Position numbers and translations under genes: made by a program
Assembly (NCBI RefSeq): GCF_008245225.1
Contig: NZ_VTAW01000003.1
Span: forward strand, 1 to 64,000
Direction of reading: 5' to 3'
Length of the DNA stretch: 64,000 nt
DNA from: Natrialba swarupiae
Lineage (GTDB): Archaea > Halobacteriota > Halobacteria > Halobacteriales > Natrialbaceae
The notes under the pieces: model-generated
The model's database searches: none
Told to the model about the DNA's origin: nothing
The model's input: only the letters and a program-made list of their open reading frames with translations
Shown: piece after piece, positions 44,355 through 53,553 of the stretch
How positions within the stretch are numbered: the first letter of the stretch is position 1
Layout of the letters: the number at the start of each line of letters is the position of its first letter

Positions 44355-45647
44355 ATGGGCTGGGCCGACCGCGTCGATCAGTTGCTGTACGACGGCGAAC
44401 GCGTCAGATGCCGCCTCGAGGTCTCGACAGCAACGGTCGTCGTCACCAGCCATCGACTGCTCGCGTTCGTCGACTCGAGAGGCGGGCCGGCGTACCGATA
44501 CGTCGATCTGCCGAACGTCGGCGCGGTCGACCTCCGGCGCGAGGGACGGTTCGCCCACCTGATTCGGGCGATCGTCGCCGCGATTCTCGGGATCGGGTTG
44601 GTCCTGACGAGTGCGGCGGTGAGCTTCGTCGAGTTGGTTCCGGACCCCGACCTCGAGGGCGGCGAGTCGGACGCGCCAGCCACCCCCGCCACCGGCGTTC
44701 TGGATGCCGTCGAGTCGACGCTCGCGCTGGTGGATCTCGCAGTCGTCGCGACCGGCGTCCTGTCGATCGGGATCGCCGCCGTGTTCGCACTGTTGTACGT
44801 CAGATCTCGTTCACGCCGGCTGGTGATCGAGGTCCGCGGTGACGACGACGTCGAACTCCCCGTGACGGGAGCAGACGACGTCGGGACGGCCGTCGTCGAA
44901 CTCGAGGAGGCGATCCGACCCGAACCCTCGGTCGGTGCCCTCGGGGGGCCCACCGGTTCGGATCGCGACCGACTCGAGGGGCATCCGACGGTGGACGATC
45001 GCCACCGAACGGTCCGGGAACACGGCGACAGCCCCGTCGAACGTACTTCACAAGATCGCGGCTCGAACGAACGGAGATCGCTGGACGACAGTCCACTGGG
45101 ACGTGGTTCGCGGAGCGACGGCCCGCGGGAACGTGGCTCGCTCGAGTCGGGGGAGTCGGCGGACAGTCGTGGGCCGACGGCGGAGTTTCCTGAGTCAGCA
45201 GATCCCACCTCACTCGAGCCGGAGGTGCCCCCTATCGACGAAGCGGACTCCCGTACCGCCGGTCTCGATGACGAGGGGTCGACCGACGCCTTCGACTGGG
45301 ACCCCCTCGCGGGATCTGGCTCGGAGGAGAGGAGCGAGCCAGAGCGAACTCTCGAGACCGAACGGTGGTGGACCGACGACGAGAGAGACGGTGACGAGAG
45401 AAACCGCAACGAGGGGGATGGTGACGAAGGAGATGGTGACGAGAGAAACCGCAACGAGGGAGATGGCGACGAAAGAGACGGTGACGAGAGAAACCGCAAC
45501 GAGGGAGATGGTGGCGAAGGAGATGGTGACGAAGGTGATGGCGACGAGAGAAACCGCAATGAGGGTGGTGGCAACGGTTATGGCGACGAGAGCCACGATG
45601 ACGGAGATGGCGACAACGCTGAAGACGAGCGCGAGGAGTCAACCTAA
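44355..45647 (+). CDS. PH-like membrane protein with acidic repeat tail
   Basis: The protein has 430 residues from ATG 44355. The N-terminal 60 residues ([31 protein letters not shown], abridged: [20 protein letters not shown]) look like a bacterial-PH-type domain. Two membrane helices follow at about 66-90 and 125-150, with an outward loop between them. A second small domain ([18 protein letters not shown]) and then a long disordered region rich in Arg, Ser, Asp and Glu lead to a tail of repeated [14 protein letters not shown]. Function unknown. It follows the kinase gene by 38 bases and may be in its operon. Confidence 0.8.
   Translation: MGWADRVDQLLYDGERVRCRLEVSTATVVVTSHRLLAFVDSRGGPAYRYVDLPNVGAVDLRREGRFAHLIRAIVAAILGIGLVLTSAAVSFVELVPDPDLEGGESDAPATPATGVLDAVESTLALVDLAVVATGVLSIGIAAVFALLYVRSRSRRLVIEVRGDDDVELPVTGADDVGTAVVELEEAIRPEPSVGALGGPTGSDRDRLEGHPTVDDRHRTVREHGDSPVERTSQDRGSNERRSLDDSPLGRGSRSDGPRERGSLESGESADSRGPTAEFPESADPTSLEPEVPPIDEADSRTAGLDDEGSTDAFDWDPLAGSGSEERSEPERTLETERWWTDDERDGDERNRNEGDGDEGDGDERNRNEGDGDERDGDERNRNEGDGGEGDGDEGDGDERNRNEGGGNGYGDESHDDGDGDNAEDEREEST
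45379..45606 (+). repeat. Imperfect tandem repeat encoding an acidic RNEGDGDE tail
   Basis: Blocks related to GACGAGAGAAACCGCAACGAG and GGAGATGGTGACGAA alternate at least four times with small changes. The coded peptide is [12 protein letters not shown]-like. The region ends at the C-terminus of the membrane protein at 44355. Confidence 0.85.
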
Positions 45648-45673
45648 AAGCCGCCGACTCCCTAGGGCCGCCG

Positions 45674-47506
45674 ATGAACACTGAGGGGGTTCGCGAACGC
45701 GCGCGATCGTTGCCGCGTGAGCCCGGTGTCTACCAGTTTCAGGAGGGGGAGACGACGCTCTACGTCGGAAAGGCCGTCGACCTGCACAGTCGCGTCCGGT
45801 CGTACGCCGACCCGCGAAGCGGCCGGATTCGGCGGATGGTCGACCGCGCCGACGGACTCGAGATCGCGGTCACCGACACCGAAACCCAGGCGCTGTTGCT
45901 CGAGGCGAACCTGATCAAGCGCCACCAGCCGCGGTACAACGTCCGGCTCAAAGACGACAAATCGTACCCGATGGTCCAGGTGACCGGCCACGAGGCCCCG
46001 CGCATCGAGGTGACTCGAGATCCCGACGGTCGGAGAGCAGGGACCGCAAGCGGTGGGGACGGGGCGGCGACGGTCTTCGGCCCGTATACGAACATGGGGC
46101 GGGTCGAGACGGTCGTGAAGGCCCTCCGGGAAGTCTACGGCGTTCGTGGCTGTTCCGATCACAAGTACGCAGGCCGGGACAGACCCTGTCTCGACTACGA
46201 GATGGGGCTCTGTACCGCCCCCTGTACCCGCGAGATCGACCTCGAGCGCTACCGCGAGGACGTCACCGCCGTCGAACGGTTCCTCGAGGGCGAGGCGGGG
46301 ATCCTCGCCGACCCGCTGCGCCGAGAGATGAAAACCGCCGCGGAAGACCGGAACTTCGAGCGGGCTGCCAACCTACGAGACCGCCTGGCGACCGTCGAGG
46401 CGTTCCACGGCGAGGGCGGCGAGGCCGTCCAGTCCGTCGGCGACGAGCGAGCGGTAGACGTGCTTGGGGTCGCCATCGAGGGCGAAACGGCGACGGTCGC
46501 CCGCCTCCGCGCCGAGAGCGGTAAACTGGTCGATCGGGAGCGACACACGCTCGAGGCACCGGGGCCGGCGACGCCTCCGTCCGCGAGCAGGGGGTCGACA
46601 GGGACCGACAGCAACGACGAAGGCGACCGCGAGCGGGGAGGCGTCCCGGCCGTCCTCGCGGCGTTTCTCGTCCAGTACTACGCCGAGCGAGACCTCCCGG
46701 ACGCGCTGTTGCTCCCCGAACGTCACGGCGACGAGGAGGTCACGGCCTGGCTCGAGGCGGAAGGCGTCTCCGTGCGGGTACCCGGCGCGGGTCGGGAGGC
46801 GAAACTCGTCGAACTCGCGCTGAAAAACGCCCGGCAAAACGTCGGCGGGCGCGACGAGTGCGGGATGCTCGCCGACGCTCTCGAGATCGACACCGCCCGC
46901 CGGATCGAGGGGTTCGACGTGAGCCACGCACAGGGTAGTTCGGCGGTCGGCAGCAACGTCGTCGTCGTCGACGGAAGCGCGGAGACGGCCGATTACCGAC
47001 GCAAGAAACTCGACGACCGAAACGACGACTACGCCAACATGCGGATGCTTCTCGAGTGGCGCGCACGCCGAGCGGTCGAGGGGCGAGACGACAGGCCCGA
47101 TCCCGACCTGCTCGTGATCGACGGCGGCGAGGGGCAACTCGAGGCCGCCCGCGACGCACTCGCGGCGGTGGACTGGGACGTCCCCGCGATCGCGTTAGCG
47201 AAAGCCGACGAGCGGGTAATCACGCCGGAACGGGAGTACTCGTGGCCCGACGATGCGCCACACCTGCATCTCCTCCAGCGCGTCCGCGACGAGGCCCACC
47301 GCTTTGCCGTCCAGTACCACCGAACCGTCCGTGACGAGGTGAAGACGGTCCTCGACGACGTCCCCGGCGTCGGCCCGGAGACGCGAAAGCGGTTGCTGGG
47401 TCGCTTTGGGAGCGTCGAGAACGTCCGCGAGGCGAGTCTCGAGGATCTCCAGAGCGTCTCCGGCGTCGGCGAGAAGACCGCGGCGACGATCAAATCACGG
47501 CTGTAG
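45674..47506 (+). CDS. uvrC: Excinuclease ABC subunit C
   Basis: UvrC (610 residues) makes both incisions in nucleotide-excision repair together with UvrA and UvrB. The N-terminal GIY-YIG nuclease is visible as [25 protein letters not shown] (abridged: [20 protein letters not shown]). The UVR motif lies in [21 protein letters not shown], then the RNase H-like second nuclease ([20 protein letters not shown] and [11 protein letters not shown]) and a C-terminal double HhH ([20 protein letters not shown] and [15 protein letters not shown]). A Ser/Gly/Asp-rich insertion (about 295-318) separates the UVR and second-nuclease parts. uvrA and uvrB are not in the window. Confidence 0.97.
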   Translation: MNTEGVRERARSLPREPGVYQFQEGETTLYVGKAVDLHSRVRSYADPRSGRIRRMVDRADGLEIAVTDTETQALLLEANLIKRHQPRYNVRLKDDKSYPMVQVTGHEAPRIEVTRDPDGRRAGTASGGDGAATVFGPYTNMGRVETVVKALREVYGVRGCSDHKYAGRDRPCLDYEMGLCTAPCTREIDLERYREDVTAVERFLEGEAGILADPLRREMKTAAEDRNFERAANLRDRLATVEAFHGEGGEAVQSVGDERAVDVLGVAIEGETATVARLRAESGKLVDRERHTLEAPGPATPPSASRGSTGTDSNDEGDRERGGVPAVLAAFLVQYYAERDLPDALLLPERHGDEEVTAWLEAEGVSVRVPGAGREAKLVELALKNARQNVGGRDECGMLADALEIDTARRIEGFDVSHAQGSSAVGSNVVVVDGSAETADYRRKKLDDRNDDYANMRMLLEWRARRAVEGRDDRPDPDLLVIDGGEGQLEAARDALAAVDWDVPAIALAKADERVITPEREYSWPDDAPHLHLLQRVRDEAHRFAVQYHRTVRDEVKTVLDDVPGVGPETRKRLLGRFGSVENVREASLEDLQSVSGVGEKTAATIKSRL

Positions 47507-47604
47507 CACGACGCTCCGAACGCCGACGATCGGGGTCGGCCGTCGCGTGATTCGGCGATCGCCCCACGAACAGGGCTATGTAGCTCGGGACCGTCTGTTA
47601 AATC

Positions 47605-47901
47605 GTGTCAAACGACGACTCGCTCGACGATCTGCTCGAGGAACTCGACAGCCAGCGCGACCTCGAGACCGCCCAGCAAGCGTTATCGATTCGCATGGAG
47701 AGCAGACGGTACGGGAAGCCAGTGACGATCGTCGAAGGATTCGACCTCCCGCAATCGGAGATCGAATCGGTGGCGTCTGATCTGAAAAGCGCGATGGGGA
47801 CCGGTGGAACAGTCGACGACGGTCGGATCGAACTCCAGGGCGATCACCGTACCCGCGTGCCGCCGTTGCTTCGCGAGCGCGGGTTCGACGTTCGCGACTG
47901 A
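47605..47901 (+). CDS. SUI1/eIF1-like translation factor
   Basis: The protein has 98 residues with a GTG start. An acidic helical N-terminus is followed by a SUI1-type fold: TIVEGFDLPQSEIESVASDLKSAMGTGGTVDDGRIELQGDHRTRVPPLLRERGF, in which KSAMGTGGTV and IELQGDHR match the family's KKLGTGGTV and IELQGDH signatures. SUI1 proteins check start-codon selection on the small ribosomal subunit. The length is normal for archaea. Confidence 0.9.
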   Translation: MSNDDSLDDLLEELDSQRDLETAQQALSIRMESRRYGKPVTIVEGFDLPQSEIESVASDLKSAMGTGGTVDDGRIELQGDHRTRVPPLLRERGFDVRD

Positions 47902-47961
47902 CCGGCCTCGCCAGCCGTCGGTCACGACCGGCGTCTCCGAAGAATTCGCTGGCCGGTTCGT

Positions 47962-48570
47962 TCACTCGAGTTGTGCTCGCCCGCTCGTCGCGCTCCGGAT
48001 GCGATCGCGGAGCGCCTCGCTTTCGGCGACGGGGACGCGGACGGCGAAGGAGACGTCGGCCTGGTAGTCGGCGTCGAACGCCCAGCCCTCGCTCTCGAGG
48101 ATCGAGCGAACCGTTCCCGAATCGTCGTACTCGACGGTGATCGAGACGGTCTCGTGGGGTCGCCGTTCGACCACGCCCGCCTCGTCGACGGCGTCTTTCA
48201 CCGCCGTCGAGTACGCCCGGACGAGTCCGCCGACGCCCAGGTTGGTTCCGCCGTAGTAGCGGGTGACGACGACCGCACAGTTCTCGAGGTCGCGCTGTGT
48301 GAGCACGTTCAGCGCCGGTTTGCCGGCCGAGCCCGTCGGCTCGCCGTCGTCACTCGAGTACTCGCGAAGGAGATCGCCGTCGGTGTCGGCCCGCACACGG
48401 TAGGCTGGAACGTTGTGCGTCGCGTCGGCGTACTCCGCACGGATCGCGTCGACGAACGACTCGGCAGCGTCGACGCCGTCGACCGGACGTGCGTGGCCGA
48501 GAAACTCGGATCCCTGGACGACGAACTCGGCCGTCGCCGGTCCCTCGAGCGTTCGATACGTTCGACTCAC
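47962..48570 (-). CDS. IMPACT (YigZ/UPF0029) family protein
   Basis: The protein has 202 residues. The N-terminal UPF0029 domain shows FVVQGSEFLGHA, ADATHNVPAYRV, the signature DDGEPTGSAGKPALNVL and VVVTRYYGGTNLGVGGLVRAY. The C-terminal DUF1949-type ferredoxin-like domain starts ETVSITVEYDDSGTV. IMPACT proteins in eukaryotes modulate Gcn1/Gcn2; in archaea the role is not established. The gene is transcribed alone. Confidence 0.92.
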   Translation of the reverse strand: MSRTYRTLEGPATAEFVVQGSEFLGHARPVDGVDAAESFVDAIRAEYADATHNVPAYRVRADTDGDLLREYSSDDGEPTGSAGKPALNVLTQRDLENCAVVVTRYYGGTNLGVGGLVRAYSTAVKDAVDEAGVVERRPHETVSITVEYDDSGTVRSILESEGWAFDADYQADVSFAVRVPVAESEALRDRIRSATSGRAQLE

Positions 48571-48695
48571 GACCGGTGGTCACCGACGGGTCGACCGTCA
48601 CGTCTCGTCGTTTTCGGCATCGAGTCGCCGATCATATCGGCGAGTACGACAGCCCGCGAAAAGAGCACTCCGGTAGCCCGCCTGGGCCACCACGC

Positions 48696-48703
48696 TATTT
48701 ATA
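48696..48703 (+). promoter_or_regulatory. TATA element of a leaderless promoter
   Basis: TATTTATA lies 22-29 bases before the ATG at 48725, a strong archaeal TATA box. Transcription should start at or just before the start codon. Confidence 0.65.
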
Positions 48704-48724
48704 CACTAGGCGCTAGCATATACC

Positions 48725-49132
48725 ATGGGAGAGCTCACACTCGAGTCCGCGTTCGTAGACGAACTGATTGGGGCCTGTCGGGCGACAGTCGGCGACGAAC
48801 TACGGAGTATCACGTACTTCACCGAAGCGGGCGTCGAACAGCTGTATCTTCGATCCGACCTCGAGCAGACGGCCGATCTGGTCGGGTTCGCCGATCACGA
48901 ACGGCTGGGCTTTCGCTCCCAGTCGGCCTATCGGGACACCGAACTCGGCGGCTACGGGGCGACGATACGGATGTTCGAGAACGGCTACCTGAGCCGAGTT
49001 ATCCGGGACGGCCACGGCGTCTGGGTGACGACGGACGATCTCTCGATGGAGCGATTTGAGGAACTCTCGAGCGTGCTCGCGTCGATCCTCGACGAGGCAG
49101 ACCACACGACCGACAGCGACAGGAGTCGATGA
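48725..49132 (+). CDS. Haloarchaeal protein of unknown function
   Basis: The protein has 135 residues, acidic and soluble. Features are an N-terminal helix (ESAFVDELIGACRATVGDEL), a beta-rich core ITYFTEAGVEQLYLRSDLE, and YGATIRMFENGYLSRVIRDGHGVWVTTDD, then a C-terminal helix. The style resembles roadblock- or MEDS-like small sensor domains found in haloarchaea, but I cannot assign a family. A strong TATA box gives a leaderless message. Confidence 0.75.
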   Translation: MGELTLESAFVDELIGACRATVGDELRSITYFTEAGVEQLYLRSDLEQTADLVGFADHERLGFRSQSAYRDTELGGYGATIRMFENGYLSRVIRDGHGVWVTTDDLSMERFEELSSVLASILDEADHTTDSDRSR

Positions 49133-49218
49133 ACCGATTCTCCCCCACTCGTATGCAAGCGCCCAGCGCCGACCACGGCGGCCGCTGGTGCGAGCCAGAG
49201 TGCAACGACGGAAACCGA

Positions 49219-49722
49219 CTACTGAATCTCGATCTTTCGGACGAACTCGAGGTTTCGTAGCTTCGTGATGGCCTTGCCAGGGAGGTCCTCGTCGGTCACG
49301 ATATACAGGCGCGGTTCGTCGGTGAACTCCGGGTCCTCGCTGATCGTCTGGCGGATCGAAATGTCGCTGTCCGCGAGCGTTCCGGTGACCGTCGCGACGA
49401 CCCCCTTTTGTTCCGGATCGGAGACGGCAATCGACAGAACGGTCAGATCGAGGACGGGTGCGAGGTCCATCAGGCTCGGCACCTGCGAGATGTTCTGGAA
49501 GATCCTGCGGAGTTCGGAATCCTCGAGGATGACGTCGGTCGTCGAGTCGACGACCCGGCGATCGACGTCGATTTCGCGGGCGATACCCGTGTTCGGAATC
49601 TCGATACCACCGGAGACGACCCGACCCTCGTCGTTGACGGAGAAGCCCCGCTCGAGCAACAGGCGGATGACCGCCTGCTGACTCGGCGAGCCCTCGAACT
49701 TCTCCATAATCTCGTCGAACAT
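49219..49722 (-). CDS. HTH-ACT domain regulator
   Basis: The protein has 167 residues. The N-terminal winged helix reads SPSQQAVIRLLLERGFSV, then GGIEIPNTGIAREIDVDRRVVDSTTDVI, and a C-terminal ACT domain reads LDLTVLSIAVSDPEQKGVVATVTGTLADSDISIRQTISED (abridged: GVVATVTGTLADSDISIRQ). ACT domains bind amino acids, so this is probably an amino-acid-responsive transcription regulator. The divergent neighbour is at 49932, and repeat copy E sits in the shared upstream region. Confidence 0.87.
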   Translation of the reverse strand: MFDEIMEKFEGSPSQQAVIRLLLERGFSVNDEGRVVSGGIEIPNTGIAREIDVDRRVVDSTTDVILEDSELRRIFQNISQVPSLMDLAPVLDLTVLSIAVSDPEQKGVVATVTGTLADSDISIRQTISEDPEFTDEPRLYIVTDEDLPGKAITKLRNLEFVRKIEIQ

Positions 49723-49811
49723 TTGTAGGATGTACGGGTTCGCGCTTATAATGGTCGGTGGTTGACGTCGATCCGCTCCGCCCTGTCGACGATCGTCAGC
49801 CGATCACGGTC

Positions 49812-49895
49812 TGAGACGGATGCTGTACCGGTTTACCGCTGCATTCGGACCCGTTCTCCGGGTGTGGCGGGAATGACGGACAGCAGACCGTATGA
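49812..49895. mobile_element. Palindromic MITE-like element, copy E (78-bp core, TGA flanks)
   Basis: The core 49815-49892 lies between TGA 49812-49814 and TGA 49893-49895. Its stem pairs CCGCTGCATTC with GGGTGTGGCGG in 11 consecutive pairs, four of them G-U type, with no mismatch. Copy F shares its loop CCCGTTCTCC. It lies between divergent genes, upstream of the promoter of the gene at 49932, not at a gene end. Confidence 0.8.
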
Positions 49896-49931
49896 CTGAC
49901 GTTTTTACGGTGTCGAATCGTATCGCCGGCC

Positions 49932-50672
49932 ATGCGCGCACTTCGACGCTGTGATTTCTGTGGAGCCGACGCCGTCGGGACCTTTGAGATCGTTCCGCCG
50001 GAACTCGAGCCGAGCGAGGACGAACAACGCCGCGTCGTCCTCTGTACCGACTGCCGGAACCGCCTCGAGACGCTGCTCGAACCACTCCTCGTCTACGCGG
50101 GCGCCACCCAAAACGGCGGGGAGGCCCGGAACGAACGCAACGGTGGCGAGGTAGGCAGCAACTCTCGAGACGGGATCGTACTCGAGCGTGACGACGAGAC
50201 CGGCTCCAACGTGAACGAACCGGAAGGCGACAGCGGTGGCAGTGCCGGTGGCGAACGGTCAGTGGAGTCGACGTCGGAGGCGAACGATCGAGACGAGGGG
50301 CCGTCTCCGAACGCAACCGAATCGGGCGAACGGCCGTCTCCGAACGCAACCGAATCGGGTGAACGACCGTCTCCGGACGCAGCCGAGTCCGACGAACGCG
50401 AGCCGACATCGACGACAGCGTCGAGCGAGTCGGCAGCGAACGTCGCGCAGGCGGCAACGGGAGGGTCGGACGAACGAGCGAGACCGCCACAAGGGTACGC
50501 AAAAGCGATTCGACTGCTCCGAAACCGCGAATTCCCCATGGAGCGCGAGGCCGTCGAAACACTAATCGCCGGCGCGTACGACCTCGAGTCCCACGAGACG
50601 GCGGAGATCGTCGACCACGCACTCGAGAACGACGAGTTCCTTGAGCGCGGCGAAACGCTTCACCGCTCGTAG
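49932..50672 (+). CDS. Zinc-ribbon protein with a long disordered linker
   Basis: The protein has 246 residues. The N-terminus holds a zinc site, CDFC at 7-10 and CTDC at 38-41. The C-terminal 60 residues form a helical domain (PPQGYAKAIRLLRNREFPMEREAVETLIAGAYDL, abridged: GYAKAIRLLRNREFPMERE). Between them about 125 residues are low-complexity Ser/Glu/Asn with three tandem PSPNATESGER-like units. The two ordered ends look conserved and the linker variable. A TATA-like GTTTTTACGG about 25 bases upstream implies a leaderless mRNA. Function unknown. Confidence 0.78.
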   Translation: MRALRRCDFCGADAVGTFEIVPPELEPSEDEQRRVVLCTDCRNRLETLLEPLLVYAGATQNGGEARNERNGGEVGSNSRDGIVLERDDETGSNVNEPEGDSGGSAGGERSVESTSEANDRDEGPSPNATESGERPSPNATESGERPSPDAAESDEREPTSTTASSESAANVAQAATGGSDERARPPQGYAKAIRLLRNREFPMEREAVETLIAGAYDLESHETAEIVDHALENDEFLERGETLHRS

Positions 50673-50754
50673 CGAACCCGCGCGTCGCGAACCGGAATGT
50701 GCGGGCGAAAACTGCGCACGACGCGTTTCCCAGCGATCGTGCCTCGAGTGCGTG

Positions 50755-51342
50755 CTACAGCGTCCCCTTCGTACTGGGCGTCCCGTCGCGGCGTTCGTCG
50801 ACCCGGGTCGCGTCGTCGAGCGTCCGCGCGAGCGCCTTGAACAGCGCTTCGACCTCGTGGTGGGCGTTCTCGCCGTCGACCGCGAGATGAAGCGTCACTC
50901 CAGCGTTCATCGCGAGCGACTCGCCGAAGTGTCTCGCCATATCGCTCGTGAACTCGCCGACTGCGTCCTGGGAGAACGAGCCGTCGAAGTAAAACCGCGG
51001 CCGCCCGCTTACGTCTACGACGGCGCTGGCGACGGCCTCGTCCAAGGGCACTCGCCGATCGGCGTAGCGGACGATTCCCGACCGGTTGCCGAGCGCCTCG
51101 TCGATCGCCGTTCCGAGGACGATCGCGACGTCCTCGACCGTGTGGTGGTCGTCGATCTCGAGGTCGCCGTCGCAGTCGATCTCGAGGTCGAACAGGCCGT
51201 GTTTGGCGAACGACGTCAGCATGTGATCGAAGAAGCCGATCCCCGTCTCGACCGTCGCAGTTCCGTCGCCGTCGATCGCGATCGTACACTCGATCGACGT
51301 TTCTCCCGTCTCGCGCGTTACGGTCGCCGTACGCTCGCTCAT
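50755..51342 (-). CDS. hisB: Imidazoleglycerol-phosphate dehydratase
   Basis: HisB (195 residues from ATG 51342) removes water from imidazoleglycerol phosphate, the sixth step of histidine synthesis. The two manganese-binding signatures are [10 protein letters not shown] and [15 protein letters not shown], and the start [20 protein letters not shown] is typical. It is monofunctional, with no fused histidinol-phosphatase. It is not linked to hisA, which lies 4 kb away on the same strand. Confidence 0.97.
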   Translation of the reverse strand: MSERTATVTRETGETSIECTIAIDGDGTATVETGIGFFDHMLTSFAKHGLFDLEIDCDGDLEIDDHHTVEDVAIVLGTAIDEALGNRSGIVRYADRRVPLDEAVASAVVDVSGRPRFYFDGSFSQDAVGEFTSDMARHFGESLAMNAGVTLHLAVDGENAHHEVEALFKALARTLDDATRVDERRDGTPSTKGTL

Positions 51343-51626
51343 GTCGAACCGATCGCACCACCGATACAAGGCGGTTGCGCTCGTGGCCGACGCGCCGCTC
51401 GGAGACGTCTCGTTCGGCCACTCACCAACCGATACGAACGATCGTATAGGATAGAGAGAAATACGCTCAGATTGAATTATGAAACGTCTATGGTGATCTA
51501 GAAGCGTCTCGAAACGTGATCCATCACGGCCTACTCCGGTGAAACGGATCGAAACGCAGCCAATATTCTCGCCGTTATATGATGAGAAAGACGAATGTCG
51601 TGTATACGAAACGGTGTTCCGTACCG
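51343..51626. other. Intergenic region between hisB and a small membrane protein gene
   Basis: These 284 bases hold no supported gene. The middle (about 51440-51520) is richer in A+T and contains TATA-like AGAAATACG and GATTGAATTATG, which may be promoters for the two divergent genes. Confidence 0.4.
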
Positions 51627-51893
51627 ATGTCAAACCACTCTCCACTCCCGAACGAATCGATCGGTCAGTCCGGCTCCGAGACCGACCACTTGTCCGGATA
51701 CCGTCGTCTCGTTCACTCGCTCAAAGGTCCCGCACAGTTCCTGTCGTTTTGGATCGCGATCACGCTCCCGTTCGTCCACCTGCCGCTTCTCGCACAGGGT
51801 CTCGGTGACCGACGAATTACCGTCGCGTTCCTCGCTCTCCTGACAGTCAACGTCCTCGCGTTGTACGTCGGTCACGGCCACAATCGAGAGTGA
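51627..51893 (+). CDS. Small two-helix membrane protein
   Basis: The protein has 88 residues from ATG 51627 ([14 protein letters not shown]). A polar N-terminus is followed by two hydrophobic segments, [21 protein letters not shown] (abridged: [18 protein letters not shown]) and [18 protein letters not shown], then GHGHNRE. An upstream ATG at 51579 would add 16 unremarkable residues. It precedes trkH by 87 bases on the same strand and could be co-transcribed. Function unknown. Confidence 0.65.
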   Translation: MSNHSPLPNESIGQSGSETDHLSGYRRLVHSLKGPAQFLSFWIAITLPFVHLPLLAQGLGDRRITVAFLALLTVNVLALYVGHGHNRE

Positions 51894-51980
51894 GCCCGAT
51901 TGCGGGACCGATTTTCCGGCGCCAGCGGCGAACCGACTCCGAGTCAGTTATTTTACTCCCGCGACGACACTCGGTAATCG

Positions 51981-53510
51981 ATGAGGGTACGCGTCGACTG
52001 GCGCTCGAGTTGTAGTCTCACCGGGACGGTACTGAAGTGGCTCGCCGTCCCGCTGCTCGCTCCCGCTGCGCTCGCGTTGCTCGACGGCGGCGATCCGGTC
52101 CCGTTCGTCGTCGCCATCGCGGTGACCATCGTCGTCGGGATCGGCCTCGAGCAACTCAGTGCCGAGCGCGAACTCGGGCAACGCGAGTCGTTTCTGATGG
52201 TTGCGTTGACCTGGTTAGGCGTCGCGTTCGTCGGCGCGATCCCGTTTTTCCTCGCCGGCCTCGGCTCGGGCGGCGAGTCGTCGTTTGCAGGGGTCGTCGA
52301 CGGACCGGTCAACGCCCTCTTCGAGAGTATGAGCGGTCTAACGACGACCGGCGCGACGATCATGAACGGCTGGGACTTCGAGAACCAGCCGCGATCGATC
52401 CTGCTCTGGCGGCAACTCATCCAGTGGCTCGGCGGACTCGGCATTCTGATCGTCGCGATCGGACTCCTCTCGCACCTGATGGTCGGTGGTGCACAGCTGA
52501 TGGAGACCGAAACGCAGACCAGGAACGTCAGGAAGCTTCGACCGCACATCTCCGAGACGGCGCGGCTCATCTGGACCATTTACGTCGGCATCACGGTGTT
52601 GGCGGTGGTCGTCTTCTACGGTCTCCACCTGCTCGGGCTCGCCCCGAACATGACGCTGTTCAACGCCGTCTCGCACGCGCTGACGAGCGTCGCTACCGCC
52701 GGATTCTCGCCCGAGCCCCAGAGCATCGGTGCGTTCGAGCCGATCGTCCAGTGGTCGGTCATACCGTTCATGATCGTCGGCTCGACCAACTTCGTCCTGT
52801 TGTACTACATCACGCAAGGCGAGTTCGACCGCCCCGTCAACTCCGAGGAACTCCGATTCTACCTGGCCACGCTCGCGTTCTTCGGCGCGGTCGTCGTCGC
52901 AATCCTCGCGTTCGATCCCGACATCGAGCTGGGACTCGAGCCCACGATCCGCCACGGCCTGTTCAACGTCGTCTCGCTGGTGACGACGACCGGCTACGCC
53001 TCGACGGACTTCAACCTCTGGACGCCGGGCGCGAAACACATGCTGTTCCTCTGTATGTTCCTCGGCGGGATGGCCGGCAGCACGACCTGTTCGATCAAGT
53101 CGTTGCGCTGGCTAGTCGTCCTCAAGGCGTTCAAACGCAACCTCTTCACTGCGGTTCACCCGGACGCCGTCCGCCCGCTTCGGGTCAGCGGCGGCGTCGT
53201 CGACGAGGAGACGATCAACGACATCTTCGGCTACGTCATGCTCGCCATCGTCATCTTCTTCGTGCTCACCATCTTCCTGGTCGTCGACGCCGCTCGAGCC
53301 GGCGAGTTCGTCACCGAGTTCGAGGCGCTCGGTGCCGCCGCCTCCATCTTCCTCAACATCGGACCCGCGTTCGGGATGGCCGGGCCGATGGACAACTACG
53401 CCGGCTTCCCCACGAGCTCTCGAGCCGTCATGATCGTCATGATGTGGATCGGCCGCATCGAGATCGTCCCCGTCCTCGTCCTGTTGTTACCGGCGTTCTG
53501 GCGCTCGTAG
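51981..53510 (+). CDS. trkH: TrkH-family potassium uptake channel subunit
   Basis: The protein has 509 residues and about ten membrane helices. It carries the four pore loops of the TrkH/KtrB family: GLTTTGATIM, SVATAGFSPE, LVTTTGYAST and LNIGPAFGMAG, which form the potassium selectivity filter. TrkH works with a cytoplasmic TrkA nucleotide-binding ring; no trkA lies in this window. Potassium import is central to the salt-in strategy of haloarchaea. Confidence 0.96.
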   Translation: MRVRVDWRSSCSLTGTVLKWLAVPLLAPAALALLDGGDPVPFVVAIAVTIVVGIGLEQLSAERELGQRESFLMVALTWLGVAFVGAIPFFLAGLGSGGESSFAGVVDGPVNALFESMSGLTTTGATIMNGWDFENQPRSILLWRQLIQWLGGLGILIVAIGLLSHLMVGGAQLMETETQTRNVRKLRPHISETARLIWTIYVGITVLAVVVFYGLHLLGLAPNMTLFNAVSHALTSVATAGFSPEPQSIGAFEPIVQWSVIPFMIVGSTNFVLLYYITQGEFDRPVNSEELRFYLATLAFFGAVVVAILAFDPDIELGLEPTIRHGLFNVVSLVTTTGYASTDFNLWTPGAKHMLFLCMFLGGMAGSTTCSIKSLRWLVVLKAFKRNLFTAVHPDAVRPLRVSGGVVDEETINDIFGYVMLAIVIFFVLTIFLVVDAARAGEFVTEFEALGAAASIFLNIGPAFGMAGPMDNYAGFPTSSRAVMIVMMWIGRIEIVPVLVLLLPAFWRS

Positions 53511-53553
53511 GCTGGTTCGCCGTCGTGTCTCTCGACGCGGGCTCGAGCCGAGA

